Origin: Ligaoa zhengdingensis
GTDB taxonomy: Bacteria > Bacillota > Clostridia > Oscillospirales > Ruminococcaceae
DNA length: 36,280 nt
Assembly: GCF_014384885.1 (NCBI RefSeq)
Contig: NZ_JACRST010000021.1
Location: forward strand, 1-36,280
Direction: 5' to 3'
The notes beneath the pieces were generated by a model. The model saw only the letters and a program-made list of their open reading frames with translations, had not been told where the DNA came from and ran no database searches. Positions 33,049 to 36,280 of this stretch are shown here, piece after piece (position 1 is the stretch's first letter; each line of letters starts with the position of its first letter). The position numbers were made by a program, and so were the translations under genes.

Positions 33049-36000
33049 GCGTGATGCAGGAAGAGCTCCTCTCCATGGATCAGATGATGGCTGTGCTGGA
33101 TAACGCACCGGTGGCGATATATGTCAACGAGATTGATAATTGGAAGCTGATTTATGCAAACCACCTGGCCCAAAAATTCTTTTTGCAGCAGTTAAATGGC
33201 CAAGAAATTACCTGTTATCGCGCGGCGGGCTTTGATCGGCCGTGTTCATTTTGCTGTGCCGGGACGTTGAGCCGGTCGGAGCTCCTGGTGCGGGAATTTC
33301 ACCACCCGATGAACGGCCGCATTTACCAATTCAGCGGCAAGATCATCGACTGGGGCGGCAAGCCCGCGCATATCGAATACATCGTCGATATTACGGAAAG
33401 AAAAAGGGAGGAAGAAGAGTCTGAGGCGCTCAGGCGGAGATTGCAGGCGACCTTCAGCAACATTCCCTGCGGATTGTGCGTGTACCGGTTAGGAGGGGGG
33501 CGAGTTTTCCCCATATTCCATAATCCGGCCTTTTACGAGATTATGGGCTATTCCGAAGACCACATCCGCGAGGCCGAGCAGGAGACCAGCTTTTTGGGCG
33601 TTCATCCCGAGGATATCCCCGCTTTGCAGCAAAAAATCCAGGGAATGATTCGGTGCAACGGCATGGTACAGCACACCTATCGCGTGTGGAACGACCGGAA
33701 AGGGGAGTATCGCTCGGTTCATCTGGATGGGACGATCAAACCCCAGCAGGACGGCACAAAACTCCTGTACAGCGTGTACACCGATGTCAGCGAACAGCTG
33801 CGGTTGGAAAAGGAGCTGACCGACGCCAACGAAAAGATGCAGGATATCGTCAACGCGATCCCGGGCGGCGTGGCAATTTACCGGGTCTCGGATATCTTTG
33901 AAACGATCTATTTTTCCGACGGCGTACCGGAATTGACCGGCTATTCCGTGGAGGAATATCGGGAGCTGATAAAGCAGGATGTGGCGAAGATGATCTACTG
34001 GGAGGACGCCGCTATGGTGGTGGCGAGGGCGAAAGCCGTCATCCAGTGTCGCGGGTTTTCACGGTTTGAGTTTCGCAAGCAGCACAGGGCTGGGCATATC
34101 GTCTGGGTGCGCATCCAGATTAAATGGATCGGCGAGGACAAGGGCTGCCCGCTGCTCCACTGCGTGTTTCACAACATCTCCGACCTCAAAGAAGCGCAGT
34201 CGGAGATGAATCATCTGATCAACTTCATACCGGGCGGCATCGCCAGCTACCGGATTGAGGGGGGCCGCTTTGCGCCTCTTTTTTGTTCGGACGGCGTGAT
34301 GGCGCTTTCCGGCCACACCCGGGAGGAATACCGGGAGGTCGTCCGTGAAAATCCGCTTGCCATCGTTTATGAGCCGGATCGGGAGCGAGTGGTGGCGGCG
34401 GGGAGAAAAGCGATCCAAACAGGGGAAACATTGGACATTTCCTACCGGATGCGTCACAAGGACGGCACCTTGATCTGGATTCACCTCAATGGCCGGAGAA
34501 TGGGCCCGCTCTCGGAAAGCGCAAGGTTTTATGCCGTTTTTACCGGCATGTCTGCGGAAACACGCCTGTTTCAGAGCATCGCCAACGAGACGGCGGACGG
34601 AATCTATGTCATCGACAAAGAGAATTACGACCTGCTGTATGTCAACGAGTCCAAAATGCCGTTTACAAAAGGCCGGAGTTGCCTGGGGCAAAAGTGTTAT
34701 GCGGCGCTGTACGGAAAGAGCGAGCCCTGCGAATTTTGTACGCTGAAAAGCCACGCGTCCGATGGGGAAGAACATGAAATGGCGATGAAAGGGACCGGCC
34801 GTTTTTTCAGCACCCGTTTCCATGAGACCGACTGGAATGGGATTCCAGCCTACCTCATATACATCCGGGATGTCACCGACGAGGTCAAGACGCGCAGGGA
34901 AAAAGAGCGGTGGGAGCAGTACTTTGAAAGCGTCTTGAAGAATCTGCCCGGCGGCATCAGCGTGATCCGCTGCGAAAAGGGCGGCAATATGATTCCCGAA
35001 TTTCTGTCCGATGGCTTCGCGGCGATGACCGGCATGACGTTGGAGGAGGCGTGGCGGTTGTACCGGGAGGACGCCATGGCCGGTGTGCATCCTGATGACC
35101 AGGAATATGTGAACAAGCAGATGGCCGCCTACATTGAGAGCGGCGAAAACCACTCGGAATTGGTATACCGGCTCAAAAAGGGCAACGGCGGCGACTATGT
35201 GTGGATTAAAAATAACCTTTCCCTGATCCAGAGCGAGAGCGGGGAACACAGGGTTTATGCGGTCTACCGCGACATGACCAAAGAGCGGGAAGAACAGGAG
35301 CGGATGCGGCAGCAGTACAAGGAGCTAATCATGCAGCACTACCGCACGCCGGCTCCCAACGACTTGATCGTCGGCCACTGCAACATCACACAGGACATCA
35401 TCCACGACATCATCGATTACACCGATTCCGACCTGATCCGCATGTTCAGCGCCCAGCGGGAGCGTTTTTTCACCGGTCTTGCCAGCTTTGTCGTGGATCC
35501 TGAAGAACGGCGGACTTTCCTCGAGACATTTTTAAACAAGCCGGCGCTGGAGGCGTTCGAGCGCGGTGATTTTGAGCGGCGATTGCCCTGCTACATCCAG
35601 CTTCCCAAGGAGCCTAAGGGACGATATGTTGAAATCAAAATCAATATGGTGTCCACTCCGGATAGTGGGGATATTACCGGGATTTTGACGGTCACGGACA
35701 TCACGGAGCAGACGATTGCCGACCGTATCCTATATCAGCTGTCCGTCACCGGATACGACTTTGTCGCCGATCTGGATTTGACACAGGATCAATACACGAT
35801 TCTCTCCTGCAACGAGAAAGCCAGCCTCGTTCCGCCCATGCGGGGCTGCTACTCCGAATGGATCGCGTATATGCTGCAATCCAGGGTGGTGCCGAAGGAC
35901 AGAGAGCGCTATCGGGATGGCCTGGATCTCAAGCGCATCCCCGAGCGGCTGGAAAAGGAGGGCTCCTACACCTTGGCCTTTTCGGTCGTCGACGACCGAG

Positions 36001-36200
36001 GGGATGTCCTCACCAAAAATATGACCGTTTCGGCCGCCGACCTTCGGCTCGGGCGCATTTGCCTGTCCCGGACGGATATCACGGACTCGATCCAGGAGCA
36101 GCAGGGGCTGCTCAACATGATTGCTTACACCTTTGAAATGGCCTGTTTTATCAACACCAGCAAACATCGGTGTACAAGGGGTACAAACGAGATAAAATAG
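33045..36200 (+). CDS. Very large multi-PAS protein, probably truncated at its C-terminus
   Basis: 1,051 aa, starting at an ATG that overlaps the Hpt stop (ATGA); AAAGGAGGGG is close, so a GTG or ATG two to three codons later is possible. It is a chain of at least six PAS-type units with no membrane segment. Repeated openings are NIPCGLCVYR, AIPGGVAIYR, FIPGGIASYR and NLPGGISVIR; units end in motifs such as VDITERKREE and RDVTDEVKT. Two PAS units carry a cysteine motif, C57-Y...P-C67-S-F-C70 and C551-Y...P-C562-E-F-C565, which could bind metal, heme or an Fe-S centre. No GGDEF, EAL or kinase domain follows; the chain ends abruptly in HRCTRGTNEIK after ITDSIQEQQGLLNMIAYTFE, a phrase that in related proteins I recall continues into further domains. 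Confidence 0.85.
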   Translation: MSVMQEELLSMDQMMAVLDNAPVAIYVNEIDNWKLIYANHLAQKFFLQQLNGQEITCYRAAGFDRPCSFCCAGTLSRSELLVREFHHPMNGRIYQFSGKIIDWGGKPAHIEYIVDITERKREEEESEALRRRLQATFSNIPCGLCVYRLGGGRVFPIFHNPAFYEIMGYSEDHIREAEQETSFLGVHPEDIPALQQKIQGMIRCNGMVQHTYRVWNDRKGEYRSVHLDGTIKPQQDGTKLLYSVYTDVSEQLRLEKELTDANEKMQDIVNAIPGGVAIYRVSDIFETIYFSDGVPELTGYSVEEYRELIKQDVAKMIYWEDAAMVVARAKAVIQCRGFSRFEFRKQHRAGHIVWVRIQIKWIGEDKGCPLLHCVFHNISDLKEAQSEMNHLINFIPGGIASYRIEGGRFAPLFCSDGVMALSGHTREEYREVVRENPLAIVYEPDRERVVAAGRKAIQTGETLDISYRMRHKDGTLIWIHLNGRRMGPLSESARFYAVFTGMSAETRLFQSIANETADGIYVIDKENYDLLYVNESKMPFTKGRSCLGQKCYAALYGKSEPCEFCTLKSHASDGEEHEMAMKGTGRFFSTRFHETDWNGIPAYLIYIRDVTDEVKTRREKERWEQYFESVLKNLPGGISVIRCEKGGNMIPEFLSDGFAAMTGMTLEEAWRLYREDAMAGVHPDDQEYVNKQMAAYIESGENHSELVYRLKKGNGGDYVWIKNNLSLIQSESGEHRVYAVYRDMTKEREEQERMRQQYKELIMQHYRTPAPNDLIVGHCNITQDIIHDIIDYTDSDLIRMFSAQRERFFTGLASFVVDPEERRTFLETFLNKPALEAFERGDFERRLPCYIQLPKEPKGRYVEIKINMVSTPDSGDITGILTVTDITEQTIADRILYQLSVTGYDFVADLDLTQDQYTILSCNEKASLVPPMRGCYSEWIAYMLQSRVVPKDRERYRDGLDLKRIPERLEKEGSYTLAFSVVDDRGDVLTKNMTVSAADLRLGRICLSRTDITDSIQEQQGLLNMIAYTFEMACFINTSKHRCTRGTNEIK

Positions 36201-36212
36201 AAATGAGGGTCG

Positions 36213-36244
36213 ATAGAGTGGAAGTATCAGATTTTCCACTCTAT
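36213..36244. repeat. 11-bp perfect inverted repeat near the window edge
   Basis: ATAGAGTGGAA and TTCCACTCTAT, separated by 10 bases, 13 bases after the stop of the multi-PAS gene. It lacks a T tract on the plus side. It could be a terminator or part of a mobile-element boundary that cut the gene. An open frame from 36203 to the edge lacks a ribosome site and is not called. Confidence 0.5.
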
Positions 36245-36280
36245 CTGAACACGGTCGCTGGTGGCCTTGATCGTAGAGAT

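Noticed and set aside
36203..36280. Open frame starting MRVDRVEVSDFP and running off the window
   Set aside because: No ribosome site, only 26 codons visible, and no family resemblance; it could be a mobile-element gene but this cannot be supported here.
1..36280. Search for CRISPR arrays, rRNA genes and insertion sequences
   Set aside because: No regularly spaced repeats, rRNA-like sequence or transposase was seen.

Overview
The window looks like a chromosome segment of a GC-rich low-GC-lineage Gram-positive (a Clostridia/Oscillospiraceae-type Firmicute). Supporting signs are Shine-Dalgarno sites before nearly every gene, frequent TTG starts, a T-box leader, TTGACA/TATAAT-type promoters, and a gene set (WalJ/YycJ-type hydrolase, RlmH, MurA, a SEDS protein, TsaE/TsaB, RpiB/Upp, formate-THF ligase) typical of that group. 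Species cannot be fixed from the sequence alone.

Bases 1-10,450 are the right end of a prophage or phage remnant: a membrane-anchored small protein, a Hol44-like holin, an amidase-SPOR endolysin, a coiled-coil virion-like protein, and a giant (about 1,922 aa) multidomain phage protein with a zincin HELGH site. Inside the giant gene, positions 4675-4884 carry an out-of-frame ORF that has the better codon usage there. Next comes an oppositely oriented cargo gene (8157-8741) flanked by two related hairpins, with its ribosome-binding site locked in a hairpin. An AT-rich cassette follows: a Panacea (DUF4065/SocA-like) antitoxin and an unfamiliar partner that I infer to be the toxin. The prophage side ends near a terminator and the 3' end of a tRNA-Ser(GGA) gene, a plausible attachment site.

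Bases 10,455-15,690 are minus-strand core genes: tRNA-Ser, rlmH, a WalJ/YycJ-type hydrolase, murA, and a LysM-G5-M23 cell-wall hydrolase. Bases 16,022-19,638 are a TAXI-type TRAP transporter operon (binding lipoprotein, DUF1850 protein, fused permease) behind a strong promoter and a leader that can fold into a three-way junction.

The 360-base gap at 19,639-20,000 is not empty. It holds a 27-residue hydrophobic peptide gene resembling type I/holin-like toxins, with its own promoter and 5' hairpin, and a possible small RNA gene. A rodA-like SEDS gene (minus) then diverges from a long plus-strand run: fhs, tsaE, tsaB, rpiB, upp, a histidine phosphatase, ruvX and an acyl-CoA thioesterase, several joined by ATGA overlaps. 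A T-box with a UGG (Trp) specifier precedes a TrpB2-type tryptophan synthase beta gene.

The right end (28,830-36,280) is a signalling cluster: a large hybrid histidine kinase with an NTF2/SnoaL-like N-terminus and two receiver domains, a free-standing Hpt protein, and a very large multi-PAS protein with two copies of a C-Y...P-C-x-F-C motif and no visible output domain. That last protein stops abruptly where base composition changes, near the window edge, suggesting truncation. No CRISPR array, insertion sequence or rRNA was seen.
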